Positions 36,706-45,814 of a stretch of DNA of 64,000 bases are shown here, one piece after another. This DNA is from Geomicrobium halophilum (GTDB lineage Bacteria; Bacillota; Bacilli; Bacillales; Marinococcaceae): positions 434,001 to 498,000 of the forward strand of contig NZ_JACHHJ010000001.1 of assembly GCF_014207655.1 (NCBI RefSeq). Direction: 5' to 3'. Under the pieces are notes generated by a model that saw only the letters and a list, made by a program, of their open reading frames with translations, did no database searches and was not told where the DNA came from. The position numbers were made by a program, and so were the translations under genes. How positions within the stretch are numbered: the stretch's first letter is position 1; every line of letters starts with the position of its first letter.

Positions 36706-38106
36706 ATGGAAGGTAATGTAGCGATTGTTGGAGCCGGTCCTGGGGATCCGGGTCTGATCACGGAAAAAGGGAAGACATTATTGGAAAAGGCTGATGTGAT
36801 TGTATATGACCGCCTCGTGCACCCATTGTTGTTAGAGCATACAAAGGAAGAAGCAGAACGAATTTATTGCGGAAAAATTCCTAGAGGGAAGGCCGTTCGG
36901 CAGTCTCGGATTCAAGAAATGCTTATGGATTACGCTCATCAAGGGAAGCGGGTGGTTCGCTTGAAGGGCGGAGACCCTGGGGTATTTGCCCATCTCGGGG
37001 AAGAAGCAGAAGAATTGAGTCATGCAGGTGTCTCTTACGAAATTGTCCCAGGTCTTACTGCGGGGCTTGCAGGTGCTGCCTATGCTGGCATTCCAGCCAC
37101 CTATCGTTCTTTAAGCACGAGTGTTGCTTTTGTCACTGGCCATTGCCGAAAAAATGTGCCTTTGTCTGAAGTCGTCATCCCACAGGCAGACACGTTAATT
37201 TTTTACATGGGGATGCACAACCTCCCCTATTGGATGGAACGTTTGATCGCTGAAGGTTGGGATCCCGCAGGTTCAGTGGCCGTCGTTCAATGGGGAACAA
37301 CGCCGAAACAGCGGGTAATCAACGGCCAGATTCAGTCGATCGCAAATGACGTAGATGAAAAAGGGATCACCAATCCGGCGCTTGTCATTGTGGGAGAGAC
37401 GGCGAAAATGCATTTACATTTACAGTGGTTTGAACAGTTGCCCCTTCAAGGAACAAGCATGATGTGGGCAAGTAATGGGCAAGAAGGTGCAAAAAATGAA
37501 ATGAAACGTTTAGGGGCACATGTATTTTCATATCCAAAGGAGAATGTAACGATCCGCCCTCCTAAGCTCCCCCTTGCTTTAACGGCTTATCAACGTGTGC
37601 ATTTTGCAGATAAAGAAAGTGTTCCGTTATTTTTACAATATTGGAAGAATCAAGGATATGACTTTCGCATGTTGCCATCTTATGTAACAGGAGAAAATGA
37701 GGGGACAAATAGAGCGTTGGCAGCGAATGGTCTCCCTCCTGATGATGGAGAGGGAGAAGTAGAGCTAACGATTGAAAGTAAAACCGGGGCCGATGTGATT
37801 GGTGAACACTGGCAGATCGCTAAACGTGAGTCTTCTGTTGTCAAAGAAGAGGTGTTTGCACGTCTTGAAGAGGGAGAATGGATCAATACGATCTTGTTTA
37901 CATCTTTCCAGGAAGTAGACACATTAAATCAACATCTGAAAGGCGGCCTGGCGAGATGGTGTGTCGATAAGACGGTTGTTGCAGCTGGTAAAGATACGGC
38001 TGATGCTCTACAAGCTCAAAATATAAACATTGACAGGCAAACGGACGGTACAAGTACGGAAGAATTAATATCTGTGCTTATGGCCCGTACATTGCAGACG
38101 ACATAA
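36706..38106 (+). CDS. cobA: Uroporphyrinogen-III C-methyltransferase fused to a HemD-like domain
   Basis: The N-terminal 240 residues are SumT/CobA, which makes precorrin-2 for siroheme, the cofactor of sulfite reductase. Visible features are VGAGPGDPGLITEKG, VRLKGGDPGVFAHLGEEAEEL, PGLTAGLAGAAYAGIPATYR, and GMHNLPYWMERL. From about 250 to 466 a second region resembles a divergent uroporphyrinogen-III synthase (HemD), with TILFTSFQEVDTLNQHL and KTVVAAGKDTADALQAQ; it is poorly conserved and may be inactive. I choose ATG 36706, behind AAGGAGGTGCACG. Partner siroheme genes (ylnE, ylnF) are not in the operon here. Confidence 0.9.
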   Translation: MEGNVAIVGAGPGDPGLITEKGKTLLEKADVIVYDRLVHPLLLEHTKEEAERIYCGKIPRGKAVRQSRIQEMLMDYAHQGKRVVRLKGGDPGVFAHLGEEAEELSHAGVSYEIVPGLTAGLAGAAYAGIPATYRSLSTSVAFVTGHCRKNVPLSEVVIPQADTLIFYMGMHNLPYWMERLIAEGWDPAGSVAVVQWGTTPKQRVINGQIQSIANDVDEKGITNPALVIVGETAKMHLHLQWFEQLPLQGTSMMWASNGQEGAKNEMKRLGAHVFSYPKENVTIRPPKLPLALTAYQRVHFADKESVPLFLQYWKNQGYDFRMLPSYVTGENEGTNRALAANGLPPDDGEGEVELTIESKTGADVIGEHWQIAKRESSVVKEEVFARLEEGEWINTILFTSFQEVDTLNQHLKGGLARWCVDKTVVAAGKDTADALQAQNINIDRQTDGTSTEELISVLMARTLQTT

Positions 38107-38136
38107 CCCGAGAGGAAAGCCCCCTCGGGTTTTTAA
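38105..38136 (+). terminator. Terminator of the sulfate operon
   Basis: ACCCGAGAGG and CCCTCGGGT arms are followed by five T. Confidence 0.8.
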
Positions 38137-38666
38137 TGATCTTTGTTATTATTGCTATAATCTATATTTGATTCTGGCAAATCTGAAGGTGTTTGCGACG
38201 TTCCATGCTCGCTCACAGTATCCCATGTATCCTCATCATCAAAGACCACTGACTCAACGTCATTAGCTGCTTCTGAAGCCCCCATATAATCTTCCTCTAC
38301 CGGTCTGTAGGCATTAGACGTTTGATCTGCATGATGGACACATCTACTCGTTTCTGGAACTGCCTCTAATCGTTCATAAGGGATTTTTTCGCCGCAAATT
38401 TCACAACGCCCGTACGTTCCTTCATCAATCGCTTCTAAAGCCTGATTAACTTGTTGGAGCTGTTCTCTGGACTGATTTTCTAACGCGACGTCTTTTTCCC
38501 TTTCATGAAGCTCAGTTCCTTGGTCACCAGGATGATTATCAGCATTTGAAAGTTCTCCTGTTTCTTCGTCTGTTCTGTTTTCTTCTCCAGGTAAATGTGA
38601 TTCATGTTCTTTTTTCATTTCGAGCAATCGATCCTGAAGTTTATTGATCTGATCTTTGGTAAGCAT
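38133..38666 (-). CDS. yteA: DksA/TraR zinc-finger protein YteA
   Basis: This belongs to the YteA/YocK group of DksA/TraR-like proteins. An N-terminal coiled coil (MLTKDQINKLQDRLLEMKKE) leads to GELSNADNHPGDQGTELHER and the family core EREKDVALENQSREQLQQV. A finger CEICGEKIPYERLEAVPETS with a third Cys in RCVHH follows. The acidic tail DTVSEHGTSQTPSDLP is typical. I choose ATG 38666, behind GGAGAGGG; an in-frame ATG five codons upstream overlaps that site. It probably follows the 38.8-kb zinc-ribbon gene in one transcript. Transcription or sporulation roles are suggested for relatives. Confidence 0.88.
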   Translation of the reverse strand: MLTKDQINKLQDRLLEMKKEHESHLPGEENRTDEETGELSNADNHPGDQGTELHEREKDVALENQSREQLQQVNQALEAIDEGTYGRCEICGEKIPYERLEAVPETSRCVHHADQTSNAYRPVEEDYMGASEAANDVESVVFDDEDTWDTVSEHGTSQTPSDLPESNIDYSNNNKDH

Positions 38667-38716
38667 ATTATCCCTCTCCATGTGCTGTTTTGCTTATCAT
38701 TAAACAGCTTTGGTGA

Positions 38717-38878
38717 TTATATTCTTCTAAATGCCCGTCTTTCCGCGTACTCTAAACACTTTTCACAGACGACGGCTTTTTCATTATTCTCATCAAAATA
38801 ATTTCGCATATAAGGAGTTGTCATCTTACAAAAATAACAGCGTTTTTTCTTGAACGCATCGCGTAATTTTTCAAGCAT
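38717..38878 (-). CDS. 53-residue zinc-ribbon protein
   Basis: This small gene encodes MLEKLRDAFKKKRCYFCKMT, then YFDENNEKAVVCEKCLEY and a basic end ERRAFRRI. Two CxxC pairs (Cys14-Cys17 and Cys38-Cys41) 20 residues apart make a zinc ribbon. ATG 38878 has TGAGGTGATC upstream. It lies 50 bases before yteA on the same strand, and both encode zinc fingers. I cannot place it in a named family; RNA polymerase or ribosome contact is only a guess. Confidence 0.8.
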   Translation of the reverse strand: MLEKLRDAFKKKRCYFCKMTTPYMRNYFDENNEKAVVCEKCLEYAERRAFRRI

Positions 38879-38891
38879 ATGATCACCTCAT

Positions 38892-38926
38892 GAAAAACTT
38901 GCCCAACCTCATGGTTAGGCAAGAGA
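38892..38926 (-). terminator. Terminator of the aldehyde dehydrogenase gene
   Basis: CTTGCC..AACC and GGTT..GGCAAG arms are followed on the minus strand by GTTTTTC. Confidence 0.7.
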
Positions 38927-38946
38927 AGGGCTTTTTGGAGGCACTT

Positions 38947-40374
38947 TTATGACGGCATTCCCAGGATGGATTTCACCTCAAGGTATTCATCAATACCGAA
39001 GTCCCCCCATTCACGGCCAATGCCAGATTGTTTATAGCCTCCAAATGGTGCAGAGAAGTCCATTTTGGGATTGTTAATGGTGATACTACCTGCATCAAGG
39101 CGGTGAGCAACGTCTTGTAAGGTCTCTTCGTCACCCCCAAATACATAACCAGCTAGACCATAGATCGTATCATTGGCAATATCGATGGCTTCATCGAGGT
39201 CATCATATGCAATCACAGACATGACCGGACCGAATATCTCTTCTTGAGCAATGGTCATATCGTTTTTAACATCGGTAAAAACAGTCGGTTTAACATAGTA
39301 GCCTTTCTCAAGACCTTCGGGTTTGCCGGTACCACCTGTCACAAGGTTGGCTCCTTCTTCAATCCCTTTTTCAATATATCCTTGTACACGGTCCCACTGC
39401 TTCTGAGCAACAAGGGGGCCGACGAAATTACTGTCATTTTGCGGGTCACCGACTGGGAAATGCGGTAGTACCTCTTGAACAGCTTCTATAAAGTCATCAT
39501 GCATGGATCTTGGGATAAGTGTACGAGTAGCCGCTGTACAAACTTGCCCAGTGTTCATAACGACATTGGAAACCGCATTTTTAGCAGCTGCTTTTACATC
39601 AGCATCATCCAGAATGACGAGTGGCGATTTTCCGCCAAGTTCAAGAGCCACTTTTTTAATGTCTTTAGCTGCGTTTTCTGAGATTTTCGTACCAACGCCG
39701 CCAGAACCTGTAAACGATACAAAATCAATGTCTGGATGGGAACTGATACCGTTTCCGATCGTTTCACCTGTACCATTCACGAGATTAAAGACTCCTTTGG
39801 GTACCCCGGCATCTTCAAAAATTTCGGCTAAAAGAATGGCCGCATATGGAGTAAGTTCGGCTGGTTTAAGAACAACTGTACTTCCTGCTGCGAACGCACC
39901 TGCGAGTTTTGTTGAGGTTTGATTCGTTGGGAAGTTCCACGGTGTAATTAATCCACTGACGCCTATCGGTTCTTTTTTAATTAGCGTATCTCCGCGCCTT
40001 TCCGTGAATTCAAATTTCCGAAGCTGCTCTGCAGCCTGTTTAAAGTGCTGTAAGCCCATATTATAATGAACTTTTTCTGAAAGTTTAACAGGTGCACCGA
40101 GCTCCTCGGTCATGACCTCGACCAATTCGTCTTTACGTCTTTCGTATTCTTTAGCAATTTTTTCTAGTAGATCCGCGCGATATTCCCTTGATGTTGTGGA
40201 AAACGAAGGAAAAGCATCACGCGCTGCTCGAACCGCACGATCCAGATCCTCTTGCGTGCCTAAGCTGATTCGACCTGTCGCTTCTTCCGTTGCCGGGTTG
40301 ATCACGTCCATTGTCTCAGTGCTCGTAGATTCCACCCATTCGCCATTAATATAATGTTTTGTATAATTGCGCAT
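38947..40374 (-). CDS. NAD(P)-dependent aldehyde dehydrogenase
   Basis: This enzyme of the ALDH superfamily oxidises an aldehyde to the acid. Cofactor and catalytic motifs are present: [30 protein letters not shown], the [11 protein letters not shown] Rossmann loop, the general base Glu in [13 protein letters not shown], and the nucleophile Cys in [12 protein letters not shown]. At 475 residues it is standard. The substrate is not readable; DhaS/AldA-like or betaine-aldehyde-like roles are possible. ATG 40374 sits behind AAAGGAG. It is a single gene. Confidence 0.92.
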   Translation of the reverse strand: MRNYTKHYINGEWVESTSTETMDVINPATEEATGRISLGTQEDLDRAVRAARDAFPSFSTTSREYRADLLEKIAKEYERRKDELVEVMTEELGAPVKLSEKVHYNMGLQHFKQAAEQLRKFEFTERRGDTLIKKEPIGVSGLITPWNFPTNQTSTKLAGAFAAGSTVVLKPAELTPYAAILLAEIFEDAGVPKGVFNLVNGTGETIGNGISSHPDIDFVSFTGSGGVGTKISENAAKDIKKVALELGGKSPLVILDDADVKAAAKNAVSNVVMNTGQVCTAATRTLIPRSMHDDFIEAVQEVLPHFPVGDPQNDSNFVGPLVAQKQWDRVQGYIEKGIEEGANLVTGGTGKPEGLEKGYYVKPTVFTDVKNDMTIAQEEIFGPVMSVIAYDDLDEAIDIANDTIYGLAGYVFGGDEETLQDVAHRLDAGSITINNPKMDFSAPFGGYKQSGIGREWGDFGIDEYLEVKSILGMPS

Positions 40375-40582
40375 GTTTATATCTCCTTTATTTGAGCTTA
40401 TATATATTTATGTACCCGAACGGGTGCTAAGTTTAAACACAGGGTTCAATAGGTTTCTAAACATACAAGTAAATGTCATAATATTGCCAATACCTTCGAC
40501 AAGGGGTAAGGGCAAGGAAAATGGACAGAATAATAAGGCAGAATGTTGTGATGCGGAAACAATAAAGGGGGGAGAAAACAGG

Positions 40583-41053
40583 ATGGACGTAATAAAAGCA
40601 TTGCTCCTTAAACTGGTCATCATTACAGTTATATTATCTATTGTCGTGGGAGCTTTTTTCGGACTGCCGTTTACGGATGTTTTGATTTTAAGTGTCATTT
40701 ATACGGGACTTTCATTTTTGGGTGATATGTTTATATTACCACGAATTACAAATGTCACGGCGACGATTGCAGATTTTGTACTTGCGTGGATAGGCGTGTA
40801 CGTATTAGGGTATTGGCTATTTGGCCCATATGAAGGGCTGTGGATAGTCTCATTAACCGCCGCCTTTATTATTGCGATTGGAGAGTACTTTTTCCACAGG
40901 TATATGAAAAAACAAGTATTTAATGAATCGCGTACAACTTCAGAAGAACGCCCGCCGCCTGAAAGAGGAGGAGATATGCAAACGGAGTTTGGAGAAGACT
41001 TAGAGGAAAGATTAGCGACTAAAGATCCAAAAAATATGAAAAAACAGCAGTAG
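40583..41053 (+). CDS. DUF2512 (YndM-like) membrane protein
   Basis: This is a four-helix membrane protein of the DUF2512 family: LLLKLVIITVILSIVVGAFF, VLILSVIYTGLSFLGDMFIL, ATIADFVLAWIGVYVLGYWL, and LWIVSLTAAFIIAIGEYFFH. A charged cytoplasmic tail follows (SEERPPPERGGDMQTEFGED). Its function is unknown. I choose ATG 40583, preceded by AAGGGGGGAG; the longer open frame to 40367 starts inside the aldehyde dehydrogenase gene and does not look coding. A near-perfect terminator follows. Confidence 0.85.
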   Translation: MDVIKALLLKLVIITVILSIVVGAFFGLPFTDVLILSVIYTGLSFLGDMFILPRITNVTATIADFVLAWIGVYVLGYWLFGPYEGLWIVSLTAAFIIAIGEYFFHRYMKKQVFNESRTTSEERPPPERGGDMQTEFGEDLEERLATKDPKNMKKQQ

Positions 41054-41056
41054 AAG

Positions 41057-41096
41057 AAGAAATTCTCAAGCTACCCCCTTAGCTTGAGAATTTCTG
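41057..41096 (+). terminator. Terminator of the DUF2512 gene
   Basis: GAAATTCTCAAGCTA and TAGCTTGAGAATTTC arms surround a C-rich loop. Confidence 0.75.
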
Positions 41097-41433
41097 TCAT
41101 AAAGGAAGACGATGCCCTCGATCTCCGGTGTTAGAAAAGCGCGAAATCGTTACGCCTGAAGAATTGCCAGATGTCGCATTTTGTTAAACATCAACGAGCC
41201 ATTTTTTCACTTGCTTCCCCTTCTTCCGAAGAGGCAATAGAACGAGGAACCGTCCGCGAAAAATTGAACATACTTATTTGATGTTATCATTCAGTACCAT
41301 AATCCTCTGCTTTTTTCGTGAGATTTCCATAGATTTTTTGCTGAATTTGCAATTAAGGTGTGATAAACTCTACCCGTTCGTTATGCATTTATCATCGTTC
41401 AAAAATATCTGAATAGAAAGAAGGGACATGTGT
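41097..41433. other. Gene-free region upstream of the AbgT gene
   Basis: No complete gene was found. One short frame ending at 41186 reads LEKREIVTPEELPDVAFC before its stop and looks like the tail of a lost gene. A weak promoter (TTGCTG, 17 bases, TGATAA) lies near 41338-41366. Confidence 0.4.
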
Positions 41434-42969
41434 ATGGCTGAGACAGTCGAGAAAAAGGGCTTGTTTCAACGATTTCTTGATGTAATCGAGAAAGTCGGGA
41501 ACAAGCTTCCGCATCCTATTACATTATTTGCGATTTTAGCTATACTTGTGATGATTGCTTCAGCTATTGTTGCGAGTTTCGATGTAGTTGTTGAGGATCC
41601 AGCAGAGCCTGGGGAAACGTTAGAAGTATTTAACTTACTCTCCAGTGAGGGGATAGAGTATATTTTCTCTAGCATGGTTGATAACTTTATCGGCTTTGCG
41701 CCGCTCGGAGTGGTCCTTGCAACGATGATTGGGATTGGAGTTTGTGAACGCAGCGGTTTGATTAGTGCAGCCTTGCGGGGCTTCGTTCTCTCCATCCCCA
41801 AACGGCTTTTGACAGCTGGTTTAGTCTTCGCAGCGATTATGTCCAGCGTTGCGTCAGACGCTGGTTATGTTGTTCTCCCGCCACTCGGCGCGGTATTATA
41901 TGCTGCTCTTGGCCGCCATCCACTTGCCGGGCTAGCGACAGCGTTTGCTGGGGTTTCCGGAGGTTTTAGTGCCAATTTATTCCTTTCTGCGACTGATCCT
42001 ATGCTTGCGGAACTTACAACTCAAGCTGCCGCAACCATTGACCCTGCCTATGCGGAAACGATGAACATCGCGATGAACTACTGGTTTATTATCGTTTCTA
42101 CGATTGTGTTAACGTTCGTAGGTACATGGGTATCAGAAAAAATTGTGGAGCCGCGTTTAGGCACTTATAAAGGAGATTACACCGGTGAGCTAGAGAACGT
42201 AAAGCCGATTGAGAAAAAGGGTATCCTTTGGTCTGTACTATCTTTACTAGTAAGCGCAGGTTTAATGAGCCTGCTAGTCGTGCCGGAATGGGGGCCAATG
42301 CGGGGAGAAGGACCGCAGCCAATTATTGACTCACCATTCATGGATTCACTCGTTGTTGTATTACTCTTTTTATTTTTGATCCCCGGGCTTGTGTACGGGA
42401 TTGTCACAAAAGAAATTAAAAGCGATAAAGATGTCGCCAATCAGATGACCGACACGATGGCATCAATGGGAATGTTCATCGTTCTTGCGTTTACCGCCGG
42501 TCAGTTCGTTGCCTATTTTAATGAAACCAACTTAGGAACGATTATTGGCATTTACGGCGGAGAACTTCTAAGCAATCTGAATCTAGATGGCTTCCCAGTT
42601 CTTATCGGCTTCATTATCCTGGTCGCTTTAATTAATTTGTTAATCGGCAGTGCGTCAGCGAAGTGGGCAATGCTGGCTCCGGTCTTTGTTCCGATTATGA
42701 TGCAGATTGGATATTCCCCGGAACTTACTCAGGCTGTTTATCGCGTAGCTGATTCAGCAACGAATATCATTACGCCATTAATGACGTATTTTGCCATTAT
42801 TATCGCTTTTGCCCAGCAATACGATAAGAAAGTGGGCATCGGGACCCTTATTTCGACAATGTTACCATTCTCGATTTTCTTCTTAATTACCTGGACAATT
42901 CTCTTATTTGTATGGATATTTCTGGGTATTGACCTTGGCCCGAACGCTCCGATTTATTACAACCCTTAG
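41434..42969 (+). CDS. AbgT-family transporter
   Basis: This is an inner-membrane transporter of the AbgT family, whose characterised members move p-aminobenzoyl-glutamate or export sulfonamides. About 12 helices are predicted. Family segments include KLPHPITLFAILAILVMIAS, APLGVVLATMIGIGVCERSG, SDAGYVVLPPLGAVLYAALG, GGFSANLFLSATDPMLAELT, and SASAKWAMLAPVFVPIMMQI. At 511 residues it is full length. I choose ATG 41434, eight bases after AAGGG; ATG 41428 is two codons upstream. The role here (folate fragment uptake or export) cannot be decided, and no abgAB hydrolase genes are adjacent. Confidence 0.92.
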   Translation: MAETVEKKGLFQRFLDVIEKVGNKLPHPITLFAILAILVMIASAIVASFDVVVEDPAEPGETLEVFNLLSSEGIEYIFSSMVDNFIGFAPLGVVLATMIGIGVCERSGLISAALRGFVLSIPKRLLTAGLVFAAIMSSVASDAGYVVLPPLGAVLYAALGRHPLAGLATAFAGVSGGFSANLFLSATDPMLAELTTQAAATIDPAYAETMNIAMNYWFIIVSTIVLTFVGTWVSEKIVEPRLGTYKGDYTGELENVKPIEKKGILWSVLSLLVSAGLMSLLVVPEWGPMRGEGPQPIIDSPFMDSLVVVLLFLFLIPGLVYGIVTKEIKSDKDVANQMTDTMASMGMFIVLAFTAGQFVAYFNETNLGTIIGIYGGELLSNLNLDGFPVLIGFIILVALINLLIGSASAKWAMLAPVFVPIMMQIGYSPELTQAVYRVADSATNIITPLMTYFAIIIAFAQQYDKKVGIGTLISTMLPFSIFFLITWTILLFVWIFLGIDLGPNAPIYYNP

Positions 42970-42975
42970 TTTTAA

Positions 42976-43021
42976 TGAAAAGACCCCAGAGCTTAGCTGC
43001 TAATCAAGGGGTCTTTTTCGT
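42976..43021 (+). terminator. Terminator of the AbgT gene
   Basis: AAAGACCCC and GGGGTCTTT arms are followed by T residues. Confidence 0.75.
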
Positions 43022-43146
43022 TTGAAATTCGTGAATCCGGATTTTAGGTATGTTTAAAAATCATTAGCGCTTGTGCTCACATTCAAGGTATAAGCAGGTG
43101 AATTCGGTTCAACCGGAATCACTCTAGTCTTTATTCAACTGTTTAC

Positions 43147-43326
43147 TCAATGTTCCTCTAAGCTGTCTACTGATACACTTTGCTCCTGCTCAGGTTGGTC
43201 CAGGGGGTAAATTCGGGCTGTGCTATTTTCTGTGTCCACATGTTGAATATAGATCGGGGTCCCTTCATAAGTAACATGTTTCATATCCGGGGAATTCGCG
43301 ATTGCTTGGGCTCGCTGTTCATCCAT
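43147..43326 (-). CDS. sspH: Small acid-soluble spore protein H
   Basis: This 59-residue H-type SASP is made in the forespore. The signature runs RAQAIANSPDMKHVTYEGTP then IYIQHVDTENSTARIYPLDQ, a near-complete match to the SspH family. H-type SASPs are minor spore-core proteins, unrelated in sequence to the DNA-binding alpha/beta type. ATG 43326 is behind AAGGAGGGAAC; the longer open frame to 43374 is upstream sequence. It is convergent with the AbgT gene and divergent from purU. Confidence 0.94.
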   Translation of the reverse strand: MDEQRAQAIANSPDMKHVTYEGTPIYIQHVDTENSTARIYPLDQPEQEQSVSVDSLEEH

Positions 43327-43444
43327 TTTTGTTCCCTCCTTTTTCTGTTTTTTGTAGTATAAGCATAACGACATGGATTATGCTGTAGAGTTAAGAAGGG
43401 AATTGTAGTAAACTCTATATAAATGAGACTGGAGGTTGAGCCTT

Positions 43445-44314
43445 ATGTATTCAACGACGAGTAAAAACCGTGCCGTTTTATTACTTTCTTGTCCAGAGCA
43501 TCCAGGGATCATTTCCGCGATTACGAATGGCTTGCTACATAATAAAGCAAATATTGCCCATGTGGATCAGCACACCACCGATCCACGTGAGGGGATTTTC
43601 TTTTTTCGTGTCGAATTTGAACTGGAAGATTATGATCATTCCTTTGAGAATTTAAAAAGGGATTTAGAAATAATGGGTGAGGAATACTCCATGAATTGGA
43701 GATTAAGTAGCTACAGGAAGACAAGTCGGATGGCCGTCTTTGTTTCGAAAATGGATCATTGTTTGATGGAGCTTATATGGAGGTCTAAATCAGGGGAAAT
43801 TCCGGTTGAAATACCGATGATCATTAGCAATCATCCGGATTTCAAAGATGAAGTCGAAGCGTACGGCATCCCTTATTATCATATCCCTGTGACACCGGAA
43901 ACAAAAGATGAGGCGGAAACAAAGGCGTTACAGCTGTTGGAAGGAAAAGTGGATTTTATAGCATTGGCTAGGTATATGCAAATTTTATCCCCTGAATTTG
44001 TCTCTCATTATGAAAACCAAATTATAAATATCCACCATTCGTTTCTCCCGGCTTTTATTGGGTCGAATCCCTATCATAAAGCGTTTGACCGCGGAGTAAA
44101 ACTGATTGGAGCTACAGCCCACTATGTAACCAACGACTTAGATGAAGGGCCCATTATTCAGCAGGATGTTAAACGTGTAAATCACCGATATACAGCAGAT
44201 GATTTGAAGATTGCAGGCCGACATGTAGAAAAGAGTGTGCTTGCACAAGCGGTTGCCTGGCATGTAGAAGATAAAGTGATGGTTCATGGAAATAAGACGA
44301 TTGTGTTTGCGTAA
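43445..44314 (+). CDS. purU: Formyltetrahydrofolate deformylase
   Basis: PurU hydrolyses 10-formyl-tetrahydrofolate to formate and tetrahydrofolate, balancing one-carbon pools. The N-terminal ACT domain (about 1-85) starts LLSCPEHPGIISAITNGLLH and has VDQHTTDPREGIFFFRVEF. The formyltransferase-like domain carries PMIISNHPDF, the catalytic triad region INIHHSFLPAFIGSNPYHKA, and GATAHYVTNDLDEGPIIQQD. At 289 residues it is normal length. I choose ATG 43445, nine bases after GGAGG; a TTG at 43436 overlaps that site. Confidence 0.95.
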   Translation: MYSTTSKNRAVLLLSCPEHPGIISAITNGLLHNKANIAHVDQHTTDPREGIFFFRVEFELEDYDHSFENLKRDLEIMGEEYSMNWRLSSYRKTSRMAVFVSKMDHCLMELIWRSKSGEIPVEIPMIISNHPDFKDEVEAYGIPYYHIPVTPETKDEAETKALQLLEGKVDFIALARYMQILSPEFVSHYENQIINIHHSFLPAFIGSNPYHKAFDRGVKLIGATAHYVTNDLDEGPIIQQDVKRVNHRYTADDLKIAGRHVEKSVLAQAVAWHVEDKVMVHGNKTIVFA

Positions 44315-44326
44315 AAAGGATGCAGG

Positions 44327-44363
44327 GGGACAAGTGGCTATTGTGGCTGCTTGTCTTTTTCAG
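44327..44363 (+). terminator. Terminator of purU
   Basis: GACAAG..TGGC and GGCT..CTTGTC arms are followed by five T. Confidence 0.65.
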
Positions 44364-44416
44364 AAAAGATGAATGGATGAAGTGGAGCCGCCTTATTTTA
44401 CAGACAGTTCGAATCT

Positions 44417-45649
44417 ATGAAAGGTCGTTTTCATGTGTTACATAACCCTACAGGAATACAACGTATTGGATTAGCGATATTACTTGGCATGCTGGCCGTG
44501 TTGGGCCCCCTAAACATTGATATGTACTTACCAAGCTTTCCAGAAATATCGGATGATTTGGAGGCACGCGCTTCGCTTGTGCAGTTGAGCTTGACCGCCT
44601 GTTTAATTGGTCTTGGTGTCGGTCAGGTCTTTATTGGTCCGATTAGTGATGCACAGGGGAGACGGAAGCCGCTCATTATTTCCATACTTTTATTTGCGTT
44701 AGCTTCTTTTCTGTGTGCACTTGCCCCGAATATTACGACATTAATTATTGGCCGTTTTCTCCAAGGTTTTACAGCCGCCGCCGGGATCGTAATTTCGCGT
44801 GCGGTTGTGCGTGATGTTTTTAGCGGGACTGCTTTAACGAAGTTTTTTGCTTTGTTAATGGTGATTAATGCGGTAGCGCCTATGCTGGCCCCGGTTGCTG
44901 GCGGTGGGATTTTATTGATTCCGTTTGCGGACTGGAGATCCATTTTTTACTTTCTTAGTTTCTTGGGGCTCATGATTGTTACCATCATTTCATGGAAGCT
45001 AGAAGAAACATTGCCGGTTGAAAAGCGAATGCCGAGCAATCTCGGGCATACGGTTCGAACGATCGGTAATTTGTGTAAAGATCGTTCATTCATTGGATAC
45101 GCACTTACCCTAGGGTTTATTCACGGGGGAAGTTTCGCGTATGTTGCAGGAACGCCCTTCGTTTACCAGGATATCTATAACGTTTCTCCGCAGGCGTTTA
45201 GTATTCTGTTCGGGATAAATGGAGCAGCTATTATTATCGGAAGTTTCCTAGTGGGTCGATTTTCAGGGGTCATCCAAGAACGAACATTTCTGCGTACCGC
45301 TGTGATCACTGCTACATGTGCAACGGCTTTGTTGCTTATGATGACAGTTATTGAAGGTCCGCTTTTTATGATTGTGGCTCCTATTTTTATCTATATGACT
45401 TGTATGGGGATGATTTTAACAACGTCTTTTACGCTAGCGATTGCCAAGCAGGGACATCGCGCTGGAAGTGCCAGCGCATTGCTTGGAATGTTGCCGCTAT
45501 TGATCGGCGCGGGGGTTGCTCCGCTCGTTGGCATTAATGAAGAAACGGCTGTACCGATGGGCGCAGCCATGTTTATTACTTGTCTCGCTGGCATGGTTTC
45601 GTTCTTTAAGCTGGCACAAAGTGAAGAAAAAATGCAAGAAGCAGCTTGA
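44417..45649 (+). CDS. Bcr/CflA-family multidrug exporter
   Basis: This major-facilitator drug:proton antiporter of the Bcr/CflA group has about 12 predicted helices. Diagnostic segments are LAVLGPLNIDMYLPSFPEIS (helix 1), GQVFIGPISDAQGRRKPLII (motif A), and GRFLQGFTAAAGIVISRAVV (motif C region), with AVAPMLAPVAGG in helix 5. Bcr-type proteins export bicyclomycin, chloramphenicol or sulfonamides; the substrate here is unknown. The start is uncertain: ATG 44417 lacks a clear ribosome binding site, and GTG 44435 with AAAGG upstream would remove six residues. Confidence 0.9.
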   Translation: MKGRFHVLHNPTGIQRIGLAILLGMLAVLGPLNIDMYLPSFPEISDDLEARASLVQLSLTACLIGLGVGQVFIGPISDAQGRRKPLIISILLFALASFLCALAPNITTLIIGRFLQGFTAAAGIVISRAVVRDVFSGTALTKFFALLMVINAVAPMLAPVAGGGILLIPFADWRSIFYFLSFLGLMIVTIISWKLEETLPVEKRMPSNLGHTVRTIGNLCKDRSFIGYALTLGFIHGGSFAYVAGTPFVYQDIYNVSPQAFSILFGINGAAIIIGSFLVGRFSGVIQERTFLRTAVITATCATALLLMMTVIEGPLFMIVAPIFIYMTCMGMILTTSFTLAIAKQGHRAGSASALLGMLPLLIGAGVAPLVGINEETAVPMGAAMFITCLAGMVSFFKLAQSEEKMQEAA

Positions 45650-45718
45650 AATCGAGAATAAACGTTCTGTAATGTTGATGTATATGAAAAACGATTTGAA
45701 GTGAATGCGTGAATCTGC

Positions 45719-45749
45719 TCACCCGTATGATATTGTCTGATACGGGTGA
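45719..45749. repeat. Inverted repeat between exporter and esterase genes
   Basis: Perfect ten-base arms TCACCCGTAT and ATACGGGTGA surround an 11-base spacer. There is no T run, so this is either a weak terminator or a protein-binding site. Confidence 0.5.
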
Positions 45750-45814
45750 AAGGCAATAAATCTCAAGATGCAAATATTGAGTGATGGGTGTACATCTTGG
45801 AAGGGGAGAATAAA

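Noticed and set aside
40367-40582. Longer N-terminus for the DUF2512 protein
   Set aside because: It begins at the edge of the aldehyde dehydrogenase gene and reads as non-coding; ATG 40583 has a strong ribosome binding site and gives the family start.
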